DNA of 64,000 nt from Lysinibacillus sphaericus (GCF_001629735.1 NZ_CP015224.1:4628802-4692801), one strand, 5' to 3'; shown: positions 41,891 to 52,746, numbered from the stretch's first letter. Notes: a model not told the origin generated them from the sequence alone. Program-made: numbers and translations.

Positions 41891-41916
41891 CATATTACAC
41901 AGTGTAATATGTCTTT
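41891..41916 (+). terminator. Intrinsic terminator
   Basis: A perfect 9-bp stem CATATTACA / TGTAATATG with a 3-base loop and a TCTTTTT tail. Confidence 0.75.
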
Positions 41917-41974
41917 TTCTATGTCTATAGTATAATAATTCATTAAAGAAATGGATGTGGACGGAGGCTTACAT

Positions 41975-43250
41975 ATGCTTGTAGATTTTAGAGTGAACAA
42001 TTGTCTAAGCTATAAAGAGGATACATTATTTTCAATGGTAGCAGGAAGTCGTCTACGAAAATGGAAGGATACCCATACCATACCGTTGGATGATTCACTT
42101 CGTGTCGTGAAAAGTGCATTTATTTTTGGGCCGAATGGAAGTGGTAAATCCAATCTATTTACCGCGCTTAAAGTTTTGAGAACCTTACTCTTTAACTTTG
42201 AGAATCTGAACAATGTTAAACAATTACGCCTGCCTTATCAACCTTTCAAGCTAGGAAGTCAGCAGGGCCAACCAACAGAATTTATGATTTCACTATTTTT
42301 GGACGGTGCTTTGTATGAGTATGAAATTCAGTACAATGCTTCCATCATTCTATATGAGCGTCTTCACAAGACAACTCATAATTTGAAGGAAGAGCTTTTT
42401 GTCCGACGATGGGATGGTGTGGATTATTCGTATGAAACAGCTCATTCGACTGCACAGGAATTAACAAAATATACGCGGAATAATACAGCCTTTATATCAG
42501 TGCTACATGTTTTTAATGATTCAGACGCGTTAAAGGTATTCGATTGGTTTTACATAAAATGCTGTTTCTAGATGAAGCGAATCGGTTATCAAGTCATCCT
42601 CTAATTCGTAAACTTGAAGAGGAGCCCTTTAAAAAGAGGTCATCAAACTTCTTAAAATTGCCGATTTTCAATTCAAGATGTCACGGCAAGACGTGTGGAG
42701 CGCAGAGAAAAAATACCATTGGCTACGAATTTGACAGCCCTGAGGTCATTCAAGAAGTTGATATTGACCTACATTATTTATCATTTGATGAATCGGGTGT
42801 GCCCATCGGAAACGAGACGATCAATTGGACGATGGATTCTAAAGGTACAGTGCGCATGTTGCATTTAGCTTGTGTGATGGTAGATGCTTATAATAAAGGA
42901 AAAACTATTTTTATTGATGAATTCGATACAGCTTTTCATGTATCAATTTGCGAATTTCTAATGGCAATCATGAATAGTAAACGTAATACGAGTAATCAAT
43001 TTGTCGTGACGAGTCATGAAATAGAGTTATTGGATCAGCCATTGCGTTCTGATCAAATTTGGTTTGTTAATAAAACCTTTAAAAATGAATCTGAGCTCTA
43101 TTCTTTATTTGATTTTGCAGACTTGCAAAAAAGCGTGGCGACCTTTCTTATGCAAAACGTTATTTAAAAGGAGAATTTGGCGCAACGCCCGTTATTAATG
43201 AATATTTATCTGAACAATATTTAGAAGAAGCGGAGGTATCTGAGCAGTGA
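41975..43250 (+). pseudogene. AAA15-family ATPase (RloA-like), frameshifted as sequenced
   Basis: The combined product (about 425 residues) is an SMC/RecF-like AAA15 ATPase: N-terminal VDFRVNNCLSYKEDTLFSM, Walker A FGPNGSGKSN (about residue 55) and a C-terminal Walker B FIDEFDTAFH followed by VVTSHEIELLD. The reading frame shifts at about 42550, 42665, 42740 and 43135, but the sense is continuous: IQDVTARRVERREKIPLATN is read in one frame and YAKRYLKGEFGATPVINEY in another. ATG 41975 follows GGAGG. It overlaps the RloB gene (GTGA). Such ATPase/RloB pairs occur in restriction and phage-defence islands. Either inactive or mis-sequenced. Confidence 0.75.
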
Positions 43251-43746
43251 GAGTACGTCAACAAGGGAACCGAACACTGCGGAAAACTATTTTAATTTAT
43301 TGTGAAGGTGAAACGGAGCGTATTTATTTTGAACAGCTACGTATTTTGAAGCGCTCTAAAATGGTGAGTGTCAAAATAAAAAATGTTAAACGATCTGCCA
43401 TCAAGCTTGCTCAACATGCTTATCGGGATTCTAGTTATCAATATTTTGATGAGGTCTGGATTGTTTTTGATAAGGATGATTTAACAGAAAAGCAATTGGA
43501 GGAAGTAAATCAATTTTGTGAGGAAAAAGAGATTCAAATTGCCTATTCTAATGAGGCTTTTGAATTGTGGTTACTTTTGCATTTTGAGGAAGTGGATAGC
43601 TCGGAAAAATATCCACGTGCCGTCTTAAATGACAAATGGAACAACACCTCGGTGTGAGCCGATATTTCCGTCATAAGGCTGATGAGACGATTATTGCCCC
43701 CATTGCATTACGTCATGAAGTAGCGATTAAAATTGTACAGACATGA
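43247..43746 (+). pseudogene. RloB-family protein, frameshifted as sequenced
   Basis: This is a RloB-like protein (about 165 residues), which has a TOPRIM-like fold. It starts RQQGNRTLRKTILIYCEGET with the conserved Glu cluster, then DEVWIVFDKDD (acidic metal-binding pair) and AYSNEAFELWLLLHFEE, all family hallmarks. The frame breaks at about 43640; the other frame continues MEQHLGVSRYFRHKADETI and ends at 43746. GTG start overlapping the ATPase stop. It acts with the AAA15 partner, presumably as a nuclease-like effector; the function of the pair is not established. Confidence 0.7.
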
Positions 43747-43958
43747 TGGCTCTTCGTAGTTCGGAGAGCCGTGACAACCTTACTGTAACATACATGAAAT
43801 GATACGATACATATTTTAAAAACGGTAGGTTCTTTTTGTGACGTAGGGGTCCTACTCTTTACTTAGTGGAAATAGATTGTCAAATAAATGCATGTTTAAT
43901 CCAAACAAACATATAGTGTCTATTGAGCGAAATCAGTAATAGTATGAAAGGGGATTGC
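43747..43958. other. Intergenic region before the catalase gene
   Basis: No gene or clear hairpin is seen; the end holds GAAAGGGG, the ribosome site of the catalase GTG start. Confidence 0.4.
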
Positions 43959-45186
43959 GTGGATAAGCCAAATTCGAATCAACGCAAAAATATAGAGGAA
44001 AATGCCAAGGATCAGCAACTAGAGCCATTTCGTGTAGAGAACGAAGGCACAAAATGACTACGAATCAGGGTCTTAGAGTGTCAAACGATGAGGATTCCTT
44101 AAAAGCAGGAGTCCGTGGTCCGACAATTATGGAGGATTTTCATCTTCGAGAAAAAATTACACATTTGACCACGAACGAATTCCGGAACGTGTCGTGCATG
44201 CTAGAGGTTTTGCTGCACATGGTGAATTCGAATTGTATGAGTCGATGAGAGAGTATACGAAGGCGAAATTTTTGCAAGACCCGAAAAAGAAAACGCCAGT
44301 GTTTGTCAGGTTTTCGACAGTGGTAGGTAGTTTAGGTTCAATGGATACGGCTCGTGATGTACGGGGATTTGCAACTAAATTTTACACGGATGAAGGAAAT
44401 TATGATTTAGTAGGCAATAATATTCCAGTCTTTTTTATTCAGGATGCCATTAAGTTCCCAGATTTAATTCATGCAGTAAAGCCTGAGCCGCATAATGAGA
44501 TGCCACAAGCTGCCTCTGCCCATGATACGTTTGGGATTTTGTGGCGAACAATCAGGAGATTGCACATATGATTATGTGGCATATGTCAGATCGAACAATA
44601 CCTAGATATGTTTGTTCACGTAGATAAAGCAATGGCTACAACTGTTGCTGAAAATGTGGGTGTTAACCCTCCTAGTGGCGAACAGTCCAAGGTAACAGCC
44701 TCTTCACCCGCACTTAGTCAAGCCAATACCATTAAATTACCTTATACACTTAGGGTAGGTGTTTTAATTGGTGATGGATTCGATGCGAATGAGGTAGGGG
44801 AGGTATTAAAATATTTAACAAGGCAGGGGGTGCGCTACAGCATTATTTCTGATCGACTAGGAGTTGTGACTGGAAATAATGGTGTTCAATTAACAGCAAG
44901 CGACACCTTTATTACAACCGATGCCGTATTATTTGACTCGTTATATGTGGTGGGTGTAAAGGCAAGTAATCAAGCTAAATTTAATACACATATCGTAAAT
45001 TACATTAATGAGGCATATCGTCATTACAAACCGATTGGATTTGCCGTTACAGGTACAACGTTTTTCAATATGTCGAATGCCAATGTAGGGCCAGGTATTG
45101 TTTTAGCAACTGGGAATAAGGATTTTTCTAAAAAATTTGTAGACGCCATTGCACAACAAAGATTTTGGCAACGGAATATTTATTAA
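43959..45186 (+). pseudogene. katE: Large-subunit catalase (KatE/HPII type), frameshifted and lacking its central part
   Basis: The N-terminal part has the catalase arm and heme-pocket start ([32 protein letters not shown] with the catalytic His, [40 protein letters not shown]) up to IMWHMSDRTIPR. It then jumps at about 44610 to the far C-terminal part (VDKAMATTVAENVG) and the flavodoxin/DJ-1-like domain (LRVGVLIGDGFDANEV). About 300 residues, including the proximal heme Tyr region, are absent, so the product cannot be an active catalase as written. Frameshifts lie at about 44053, 44167 and 44533; the last two each equal one missing T in a T-run. Confidence 0.85.
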
Positions 45187-45246
45187 GCCTATTAGTTGGG
45201 AAAAATATACGCGTAATGAAAGTAAAGTCGAGGCCAGACTGGAGAC

Positions 45247-45281
45247 AAAAGCAATTGAGAGAAAACCTCTCAATTGCTTTT
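45247..45281 (+). terminator. Intrinsic terminator after katE
   Basis: A perfect 14-bp stem AAAAGCAATTGAGA and complement, 7-base loop, T-rich tail. Confidence 0.8.
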
Positions 45282-45393
45282 ATTATTTTTCATCTTTAAG
45301 CTTTAAATTTCTGAAGGATCCCTTTCAATGACCTTACTGGTAATATTGCATTCAATTTTTGCAAATGATAAGGTGATACATGAGGTGAAAAAT

Positions 45394-46731
45394 ATGGAAA
45401 AATTTGATATAGCAATTATTGGTGCAGGGCCAGGAGGGTATGTAGCGGCCATTCATGCTGCCAAAAATGGCAAAAAGGTTGCGTTGATTGAACGAGATAA
45501 ATTAGGAGGAGCTTGCTATAATGTTGGATGCATTCCATCTAAAATTTTATTGGAGCATAGTAAACTAGTGCAGGCAATAAATCGAGGAAATAGTTGGGGA
45601 ATAGAAACAGACAATGTTAAAATAAATTTTCCTCGATTAATGCAACGTAAAGATACAATTATTCAAGAGCTTCTAACAAATATTGAGCACTATATTATCA
45701 ACAACCATATAACTTTATATCGTGGTGAGGCCACATTAACTAAAGACTTACTGATAACAGTAGGAAATGAAACTTTGACGGCGTCAGATATTATATTGGC
45801 AACAGGCAGTAAACCATATGTTCCACCATTTGAAGGGTTAGAGTCCGCTACCTACTTTACAACAGATACATTTTTCAATCTTAAAGAGCTACCAGCACAG
45901 TTAACGATTATCGGTGGTGGTGTGATTGCAGTAGAAATGGCCTTTAGTTTAGCCCCCCTAGGAACGAAAATTACAATGCTTAATCATAGTGAGGATATTT
46001 TACAAACGGAAGAACCAGAGGCAAGACCCCTTATTCGAGAAAAGATGAAGAAACTTGGTATTGAGCTTATAACAGATTTCCAATTCGAAAAATTTGAAGG
46101 CCATACTATTCATACGACAAAAGGTATATATACATATGAAAATCTTCTGTTTGCGACAGGGCGTCGTCCTAATACAGAAATCGCTCAGCATTTGGAGTTA
46201 ACTTTTGAAGGCCGTTTAATTGCCGTGAATGAGCATTTACAGACGAGTCAGCCTCATATTTATGCAATTGGTGATTTAGTCGGTGGTTATCAGCTTGCAC
46301 ATTCTGCGAGTGCGGAAGGAATCTATGCTGTGGATTATATTATGGGTAATCAACCAGCATTAATTGACCAAGCATCAATCCCGCGTTGTGTATATACACA
46401 CCCTGAGATTGCCACATTTGGTTTACTAGAAGAACAGGTAAAAGTACCTTACACGATGACAAAAATGCCATTACAAACAAATCCAAAGGCTTTAATGGAG
46501 GGAAATACTGAAGGCTTTGTGAAGCTAATAACAAAAGAGGGCAGCGGTCAAATTCTAGGTGCTTGTGTTGTAGGGGATGGTGCAACAGAAATGCTGAATG
46601 CTATATTGGCGGCAAAAAACTCAGGTGGTACAGCTCTTTCTTTAGCACAAATGATTTTCCCACATCCGACTGTATCTGAGCATATTGGAGATACTGCCAA
46701 AGCTGTTTTTGGAAAAGCCATTCACCAATAA
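45394..46731 (+). CDS. Dihydrolipoamide dehydrogenase (E3-like flavoprotein)
   Basis: This is a 445-residue FAD/NAD pyridine-nucleotide disulfide oxidoreductase, intact despite broken neighbours. It has the FAD loop DIAIIGAGPGGYVAAIHAAK, the redox disulfide GGACYNVGCIPSK (two Cys four residues apart), the NAD loop IIGGGVIAVEMAFSLAPLG, IYAIGDLVGGYQLAHSA and the active-site His-Glu in FPHPTVSEHIGDTA. All are Lpd features. It is not next to E1/E2 genes, so it is an extra E3 or a related reductase. ATG 45394 follows GAGGTG; the upstream open frame has no site. Confidence 0.9.
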   Translation: MEKFDIAIIGAGPGGYVAAIHAAKNGKKVALIERDKLGGACYNVGCIPSKILLEHSKLVQAINRGNSWGIETDNVKINFPRLMQRKDTIIQELLTNIEHYIINNHITLYRGEATLTKDLLITVGNETLTASDIILATGSKPYVPPFEGLESATYFTTDTFFNLKELPAQLTIIGGGVIAVEMAFSLAPLGTKITMLNHSEDILQTEEPEARPLIREKMKKLGIELITDFQFEKFEGHTIHTTKGIYTYENLLFATGRRPNTEIAQHLELTFEGRLIAVNEHLQTSQPHIYAIGDLVGGYQLAHSASAEGIYAVDYIMGNQPALIDQASIPRCVYTHPEIATFGLLEEQVKVPYTMTKMPLQTNPKALMEGNTEGFVKLITKEGSGQILGACVVGDGATEMLNAILAAKNSGGTALSLAQMIFPHPTVSEHIGDTAKAVFGKAIHQ

Positions 46732-46742
46732 TTGAAAAGCTA

Positions 46743-46870
46743 TTGACATTAAAGAAATATATGTTAGATTAATTTTATAAGAATACTTGGTTTTGGAGTT
46801 GACTAGGCAGCTAGAGGCTTCTATTTTACAAGGCGGTTTTCGTTTGATTGTAAAATAGGGGCTTTTTTTA
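46743..46870 (+). promoter_or_regulatory. Promoter and terminator-containing 5' leader (putative attenuator/riboswitch)
   Basis: TTGACA (46743-46748) with TAGATT 16 bases later should start transcription near 46777. The ~90-base leader ends in a 15-bp stem (GCTTCTATTTTACAA paired with TTGTAAAATAGGGGC) followed by a run of Ts, right before the reductase gene. Upstream, GACTAGGCAGCTAGAGGC may form the alternative structure. I do not recognise a known riboswitch class. Confidence 0.5.
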
Positions 46871-46903
46871 ATGGCTTTTAAAAAATTAAGAGGAGCTGGT
46901 AAA

Positions 46904-47435
46904 TTGACAAAAGCAGTAATCATTAATGGCAGTAACTCAAAAAGCTCTAGAGTTATGGCAATCCATGAAAAGGTTAAAAATCATTTAATGGCACAGGGTG
47001 TAGAAGTCCATTCCAATTATATTCATGAACTACCGGCTGTAGATCTAATAACAGCCAATTTTGCAAGTGAAAGTATACAGCTAGAGAATAAATGGATTGA
47101 GGAAGTACAAATAGTCGTCATTTTAACCCCTATATACAAAGCATCGTTTACGGGAATATTGAAAACTTATTTAGATTTACTACCCCAAAAAGCACTGCAT
47201 GGGAAGGTCATTCTACCTATCGCTGTTGGGGGTTCTATTGGTCATTATTAGCATTAGAGTATGCTTTGAAGCCTGTTTTAGCTGTACTAGGGGCGACCTC
47301 AATATCGCACTCTGTTTATATTGTAGATAAACAAATTATTCGGTTAGATGAAGGAGGTTTGCCATAGAGGAAGAAGCAATCAGTAGACTAGAAGCAGAGT
47401 TAGAGCAGTTACGGCAATTATTAATCGCTAATTAA
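46904..47435 (+). pseudogene. NADPH-dependent FMN reductase (SsuE-like), frameshifted as sequenced
   Basis: This flavodoxin-fold reductase is about 175 residues when frames are joined. It has the start AVIINGSNSKSSRVMAIHEKV (phosphate-binding loop), VVILTPIYKASFTGILKTYLD and the SsuE-type IAVGGSIGH. The frame breaks at about 47246 (one T missing in a T-run) and continues LLALEYALKPVLAVLGATSIS; a second break near 47367 leads to a Glu/Leu-rich coil ending at 47435. The TTG start follows AGAGGAG. It supplies reduced FMN to monooxygenases in the family; here no sulfonate genes are adjacent. Confidence 0.75.
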
Positions 47436-47443
47436 ACATGATA

Positions 47444-47477
47444 AAAGCGCATTAAAGGGGTACCTATAATGCGCTTT
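47444..47477. terminator. Bidirectional terminator
   Basis: A perfect 11-bp stem AAAGCGCATTA / TAATGCGCTTT between the reductase and a possible minus-strand small gene. Confidence 0.75.
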
Positions 47478-47485
47478 CATTTAAT

Positions 47486-47635
47486 TTACTTCAAGATTTT
47501 CTTCGTTTCTACCGGTGCTGTAGAAAGATATAAGAAAGCCTCATCTTGCAAAGCAATAATTTTTCTTCACAAATCCCATGTGATAATGGTCCAGAAAAAA
47601 TAGACTCCCACCATGTCGTTGTTGTTGTCATTCAT
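47486..47635 (-). pseudogene. Possible small membrane-associated peptide gene with an in-frame TGA
   Basis: On the minus strand a frame of 49 codons starts ATG after GGGGGCG. It reads MNDNNNDMVGVYFFW..., has a TGA at codon 21, then continues with ALQDEAFLYLSTAPVETKKI to its stop just before a bidirectional terminator. The ribosome site and terminator suggest a real gene; given the many indels nearby, the TGA may reflect a sequence error. I do not recognise a family. Confidence 0.25.
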
Positions 47636-47838
47636 CTACGCCCCCGTTTCGTTTAGTATGTAGTTGTGTAGTTGTATATTTCCCAAGATGAAAAATTAAA
47701 ACATTTCACATACTCAAATTTCTTCCCCCTGATGTAGAAAGAGGAATTTTTCCTCCTGATGTTGTATCGTATAGACAATGATAGTTTGTTCGAAATGAAA
47801 AAACTATGTATGCCATTTTGAAAAGGGGTGCTTTATTG
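47636..47838. other. Intergenic region upstream of the aldehyde dehydrogenase
   Basis: No gene recognised. AAAAGGGGTG at its end is the ribosome site for the aldehyde dehydrogenase start at 47839. Confidence 0.4.
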
Positions 47839-49223
47839 ATGAATTTTACGTCTAAAGATGTGGAAATATGATAACAGAGCAGCGTCAATTTTATTTTTCT
47901 CGTGCCACTAAAAGTGTCAAATTTCGAAAAGAGCAATTAAAAAAACTAAAGAAATCCATTTTGAAATATGAGAAGGAAATACTGAACGCACTATACTTAG
48001 ACCTCCGGAAAAGTGAGTTCGAAGCGTATGCAACTGAAATTGGCATTGTCTTAGATAGTATTTCTTACATGGTGAAGCATGTGGAAGAATGGATGGAGCC
48101 AGAAGCAGTCAAAACACCTATTCAATATCAGATGGGTAAGAGCTTTATTGTTCGTGAACCGTATGGTGTAACATTAATTATTGGTCCGTTTAATTACCCA
48201 TTTCAATTGGTCATGGAACCATTGGTAGGTGCTATGTTGGCGGTAATACAGCTATCGTTAAACCGTCAGAAACATCTGTACACACTGCAGCCATTATAAA
48301 AAAGGTAATTGAAGAAACTTTTCACCCATCCTATATACGTGTAGTGGAAGGGGAAAAAGATGAGGTTACTGCCTTAATCCATGCTTCCTTTGACTATATC
48401 TTTTTTACAGGAAGTGTAGCAGTTGGCAAAGTGGTTGCTAAGGCAGCAGCAGAACGATTAACTCCAATTGCTTTAGAACTTGGAGGGAAAAGTCCAGCTA
48501 TTGTTGATCAAACAGCGAACCTAGAAGTAGCAGCGAAGCGGATTGTATGGGGTAAATTCACAAATACTGGGCAAACATGTGTGGCACCAGATTATTTACT
48601 TGTTCACAAAGATGTTTATGATCGCTTTATGAAAATTTTAAAAGAGACGATACGTTCTTTTTATGGGAAGAACCCATTAAAAAGCCCTGATTACGGACGC
48701 ATCGTGAATCTTAGACAGTTTGATCGTTTACAGCAAATTATTAAGGAAGAACGTGACGCTATAACATTCGTGGACGGATAGATCGAGATGATTTATATAT
48801 TGAGCCAACAATCATCGAATATGTAAAGTGGACAAGTCCTTCGATGCAGGAAGAGCTTTTTGGCCCTATCCTACCTGTTATGATGTATAACGATTTACCA
48901 CTGGCAATTCATGAATACGCCAATTACCGAAACCATTAGCGGCATATTTCTTCTCAGAGCATGAAAAAGCGACTCAATACTTTTTAGAGGAATTGCCATT
49001 CGGCGGAGGATGTATTAATGATACGATTACACATGTTGGTAACTTACACTTACCATTTGGAGGTGTTGGTCCATCGGGTGTGAAAGCATATCATGGTAAA
49101 GCAAGCTTTGAAAACTTTACACATGCAAAATCCATTTTAAAGAAATCTTCTAAGCTTGAGACGAATGTACTGTTTCCACCGTATAATCAAAAGGTGAAAA
49201 TTGTACGCTCTATTATGAAATAG
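47839..49223 (+). pseudogene. Aldehyde dehydrogenase (class 3-like), frameshifted as sequenced
   Basis: Joined, this is a ~460-residue NAD(P)-dependent aldehyde dehydrogenase. It has FRKEQLKKLKKSILKYEKEI, YGVTLIIGPFNYPFQLVMEP, TGSVAVGKVVAKAAAERLTP, the catalytic Glu in LELGGKSPAIVD, the catalytic Cys in TNTGQTCVAPDYLL, and C-terminal PFGGVGPSGVKAYHGK. The lack of a long N-terminus and the membrane-like tail fit the group 3 (YwdH-like) enzymes. Breaks lie at about 47870, 48240, 48780 and 48925; three of them are each explained by one missing base in an A- or G-run. The active-site residues are all intact. Confidence 0.88.
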
Positions 49224-49230
49224 TTAAAAT

Positions 49231-49263
49231 GGGGGTATCTTTTTTCAAATGAAGATATCCCCT
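49231..49263 (+). terminator. Intrinsic terminator after aldehyde dehydrogenase
   Basis: Stem GGGGGTATCTT / AAGATATCCCC (one G-U pair), about ten-base loop, TTT tail. Confidence 0.7.
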
Positions 49264-49545
49264 TTCAAAAAAACCCTCCTTTGTATAGAAAAATATCCCC
49301 AAAAATCCCAACCTAGGCGTGTCGAAAAATGCCGATTAGTCATTAATTATGAAAAAATTGAAGAAAACGTATTTTTTGTTCAAATGAAAGCGTTTTCGTT
49401 AAAAAAACAGCACGGAGACATTTTATTTATCGCGAAATAAGTAGTAAAATAAGTTCAATAGAGCGTGGGGGATTCATTTTGTCGTTTTTTGTCGAATAAT
49501 CAAAAATGATGACATGAGTGTAGAGATTGATTGGAGGACTATGAA

Positions 49546-50999
49546 ATGTATGCAGAGGAATTGTTAAGTGCATTACCTTTGAAAAAAATAATTGGCATGT
49601 TGCCAGACCAAGTGACTGATATCGTAGTAGATTCAAGAAGTGTACAGCCAAATAGCATGTTTGTTTGTATTAAAGGTTATACAGTGGATGGACATGACTA
49701 TGCTCAAAAGGCTGTAGATGAGTGCTACGATTGTTGTAACAGAGCGGGAATTGCCGCTAGGTGAGATGATTGCTCAAGTAATTGTAAAAGACACAGACCG
49801 TGCAGTAGGCTTGTTAGCCGCAAAGTTTTTGATTATCCTTCCAAAGATATAACGATGATCGGGGTAACGGGAACGAATGGTAAACATCTGTAACAGGTAT
49901 TATTCAAAATATTATGCATGGTATGGGGTGAAAAATCTGCCTTATCTGGCACAATTGGCTTTAATTTAAATGGAATTTTATATGAATCTGCCAATACAAC
50001 AAGTGATGCGTTATCAACACAACAAATGATTTTTAGAGCAAAATGGAAGGCTGTCGTTTAATGACGATGGAGGTTTCATCCCATGGATTAGCACTTGGAC
50101 GTTTAGCAGGTGTTGACTATGATGTAGCTATTTTACAAATCTAACGCACGATCATCTTGATTTCCATGGTACGATGGAGGAATATGGGCATGCCAAAGGT
50201 TTATTATTCTCCCAGCTTGGACAGATTTAGAAAAAAATAAATTTGTTGTGCTAAATGCCGATGATGCTTGGTCAGAGCGGTACGCAGCTATGACACCATT
50301 TCCAGTGTGGACATATGGTTTAAAAAATGAAACAGCAGATTTCCGTGCCATTAACTGTGAATATCACGATTATATGACATCTTTTGATGTGGAGATGTCA
50401 GAAGGAATTTATCGTGTGAAATGAATTTACTAGGTGAATTTAACATTTATAATGTGTTAGCAGCAATGGTGGCATTTTATGGTCGTGGCTATTCTATGGA
50501 GGCCATTATTGAGCAAATCGAGCAACTTCCACCAGTTAAAGGACGTATGGAAAAAGTATGCTCTGAGCTACCTGTACAAATGTTTGTTGATTATGCACAT
50601 ACACCTGATGCTATTGAAAAAGCGATTGAGGCAGCACAACCATATAAAAAGGGCAAACTTATTTCTTAGTTGGGACAGGTGGTAACCGTGATAAATCAAA
50701 ACGTCCTGCCATGGCTGAGAAGGCGTCGGCAGCAGAGTATGTTATTTGACAACAGATGACCCACCGCTATGAGGACTATAATAGTATACGGGTGATTTGG
50801 CAAAAGGGATGTTACATGACAATTTGCCTGTATCGGAGATCGTGCAGAGGCAGTTCGTCATGCGATTGAGGTTGCTGAACCAGCGATATGATTATTTTGC
50901 TGGTAAAGGCATGAGGATTATCAAATTATTGAAAATACAAAATTTCCGCATAGTGATGCAGAAATAGCAATAGAAGCTGGCCGTTTGAAATTTGTTTGA
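49546..50999 (+). pseudogene. murE: UDP-N-acetylmuramyl-tripeptide synthetase (MurE), frameshifted as sequenced
   Basis: Joined frames give a full-length (~485 residue) Mur ligase: DIVVDSRSVQPNSMFVCIKG, the ATP loop GVTGTNGK (about 115), [26 protein letters not shown] with a carbamylated-Lys region downstream, LNADDAWS, MNLLGEFNIYNVLAAM, VDYAHTPDAIEKAI and GTGGNRDKSKR. The amino-acid selecting region reads approximately TTDDP.RYEDY, resembling the DNPR-type motif, though indels blur it. At least eight single-base breaks occur, including AAAA to AAA in the ATP loop and T6 to T5 near 49827. It adds the third amino acid (Lys or meso-Dap) of the peptidoglycan stem. ATG 49546 follows TTGGAGG. Confidence 0.85.
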
Positions 51000-51017
51000 T
51001 GGAATATAAGATTTAGG

Positions 51018-51055
51018 AAACCCTTTTAGATAGTACTAAAGGGTTTTCTTTTTGG
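51018..51055 (+). terminator. Intrinsic terminator after murE
   Basis: Stem AAACCCTTTTA with its near-complement, ending in TTTTCTTTTT. Confidence 0.7.
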
Positions 51056-51130
51056 CGATTCATGTAAAAAGGTTGTACGAAAGGCAAGACTTCTTTATTA
51101 TTATTAAGTATGAAAAAGGAGAATGACGAG

Positions 51131-52704
51131 ATGAATTCAAATTTAGAAAAAGATATACAATCCCGTCGTACTTTTGCCATTATCATCACCCTGATGCTGG
51201 GGAAAACGACGATTACAGAAAAGCTTTTACTTTGGAGGCGCCATTCGTGACGCAGGGACAGTAAAAGGAAAAAAACAGGTAAGTTTTGCAACATCTGACT
51301 GGATGGAATCGAAAAGCAACGTGGTATCTCTGTTACTTCTTCCGTGATGCAATTTGACTATAATGGCTCACGTGTGAATATCTTGGATACCCTGGGCACC
51401 AAGACTTCTCAGAAGATACTTATCGCACATTAATGGCAGTAGATAGTGCTGTCATGGTAGTGGACGCCGCTAAAGGGATAGAGGCGCAAACTTTAAAGCT
51501 ATTTAAGGTTTGTAAAATGCGCGGTATTCCGATTTTCACTTTTATTAATAAATTGGACCGTCAAGGGAAAGAGCCGCTTGAGCTAATAGAAGAGCTTGAG
51601 GAAGTACTGGGGATACATGCATATCCTATGAACTGGCCGATTGGTATGGGGAAAGAGTTTCTTGGTATTTATGATCGTTACAATAAGCGTATTGAGCAGT
51701 TCCGTACGGATGAAGCTGAACGCTTTCTGCCAATAGATGAAAATGGTGAACTTGCTGTAGAGCATCCGATGAAAGTTACTTCTTATTATTCTCAAGCAAT
51801 GGATGATATATTACTACTGGACGAGGCTGGTAATGAATATTCGGAAGAAAAAATTCGTCGTGGGCGAATTAACACCAGTGTTCTTTGGTTCAGCTTTAAC
51901 AAATTTTGGGGTACAAACATTCCTAGAGACTTACTTACAATTTGCACCAATACCACAGCCTAGAATTACGGAAGATGAGCAGTTTATTGATCCGCTTGAA
52001 CAAGAGGAATTTTCAGGATTCATATTCAAAATTCAAGCTAATATGAATCCTGCGCACCGTGACCGTATTGCCTTTGTCCGTATTGTGTCTGGTAAATTTG
52101 AGCGTGGCATGAATATGACTTTGTCTCGTACTGGCAAATCCTTTAAAGTCACACAATCTACACAATTCCTAGCTGATGATCGTGAGACTGTAGATGAAGC
52201 TGTTGCAGGGGATATTATCGGTTTATATGACACAGGGACTTATCAAATTGGAGATACCGTAGTGGTGGTAAAAAAACATTCCAATTTGAAAAATTACCAC
52301 AGTTTACTCCAGAGTTATTTGTCCGTGTAACGGCTAAAAACGTAATGAAATCGAAGCAATTCCATAAAGGTATTTTACAATTAGTACAAGAAGGTGCCAT
52401 TCAATATTATAAAACACTGCACACAGAGGAAGTTATTCTTGGAGCAGTGGGTCAACTTCAATTTGAAGTATTTGAACATCGTATGAAAAATGAATACAAT
52501 GTGGAAGTAAGGATGGAGCCAATTGGTTCGAAAATTGCCCGTTGGATTGAAAATGAAGAGGATGTTAAAGAATCTATGTCCTCTGGACGTTCAATGCTGG
52601 TGAAAGATCGTTTTGATAATCTTGTGTTCTTATTCGAAAATGAGTTTGCCATGCGTTGGTTTGCCGATAAAAATGAAAACATTAAACTTTATAGCCTTCT
52701 TTAA
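51131..52704 (+). pseudogene. prfC: Peptide chain release factor 3 (PrfC), frameshifted as sequenced
   Basis: Joined frames give a ~525-residue translational GTPase. It starts NLEKDIQSRRTFAII, has a G1 region ending [11 protein letters not shown]2/switch region [18 protein letters not shown]3 near [14 protein letters not shown] (CCCC to CCC breaks it at about 51390) and G4 [16 protein letters not shown]. Domain 2 ([24 protein letters not shown]) and domain 3 ([18 protein letters not shown]) are clear. It recycles RF1/RF2 after termination. Further breaks occur near 51150-51310, 51860 and 52255. The ATG follows AAAAGGAG and a terminator follows the stop. Confidence 0.87.
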
Positions 52705-52709
52705 TAGTC

Positions 52710-52746
52710 AACACGAATCGACAATTTTGCGATTCGTGTTTTTTTA
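52710..52746 (+). terminator. Intrinsic terminator of prfC
   Basis: A perfect 11-bp stem AACACGAATCG / CGATTCGTGTT, 9-base loop, T7 tail. Confidence 0.85.

Noticed and set aside
46777..46870. FMN, SAM or T-box riboswitch before the SsuE-like gene
   Set aside because: The conserved cores (e.g. the FMN AGGGTGAAATTCCCGACCGG block, the T-box TGG sequence, the SAM-I core) are absent; only a generic leader with terminator is claimed.
49249..49440. 63-codon frame after the aldehyde dehydrogenase
   Set aside because: It starts inside the terminator hairpin, has no ribosome site and no recognisable protein features.
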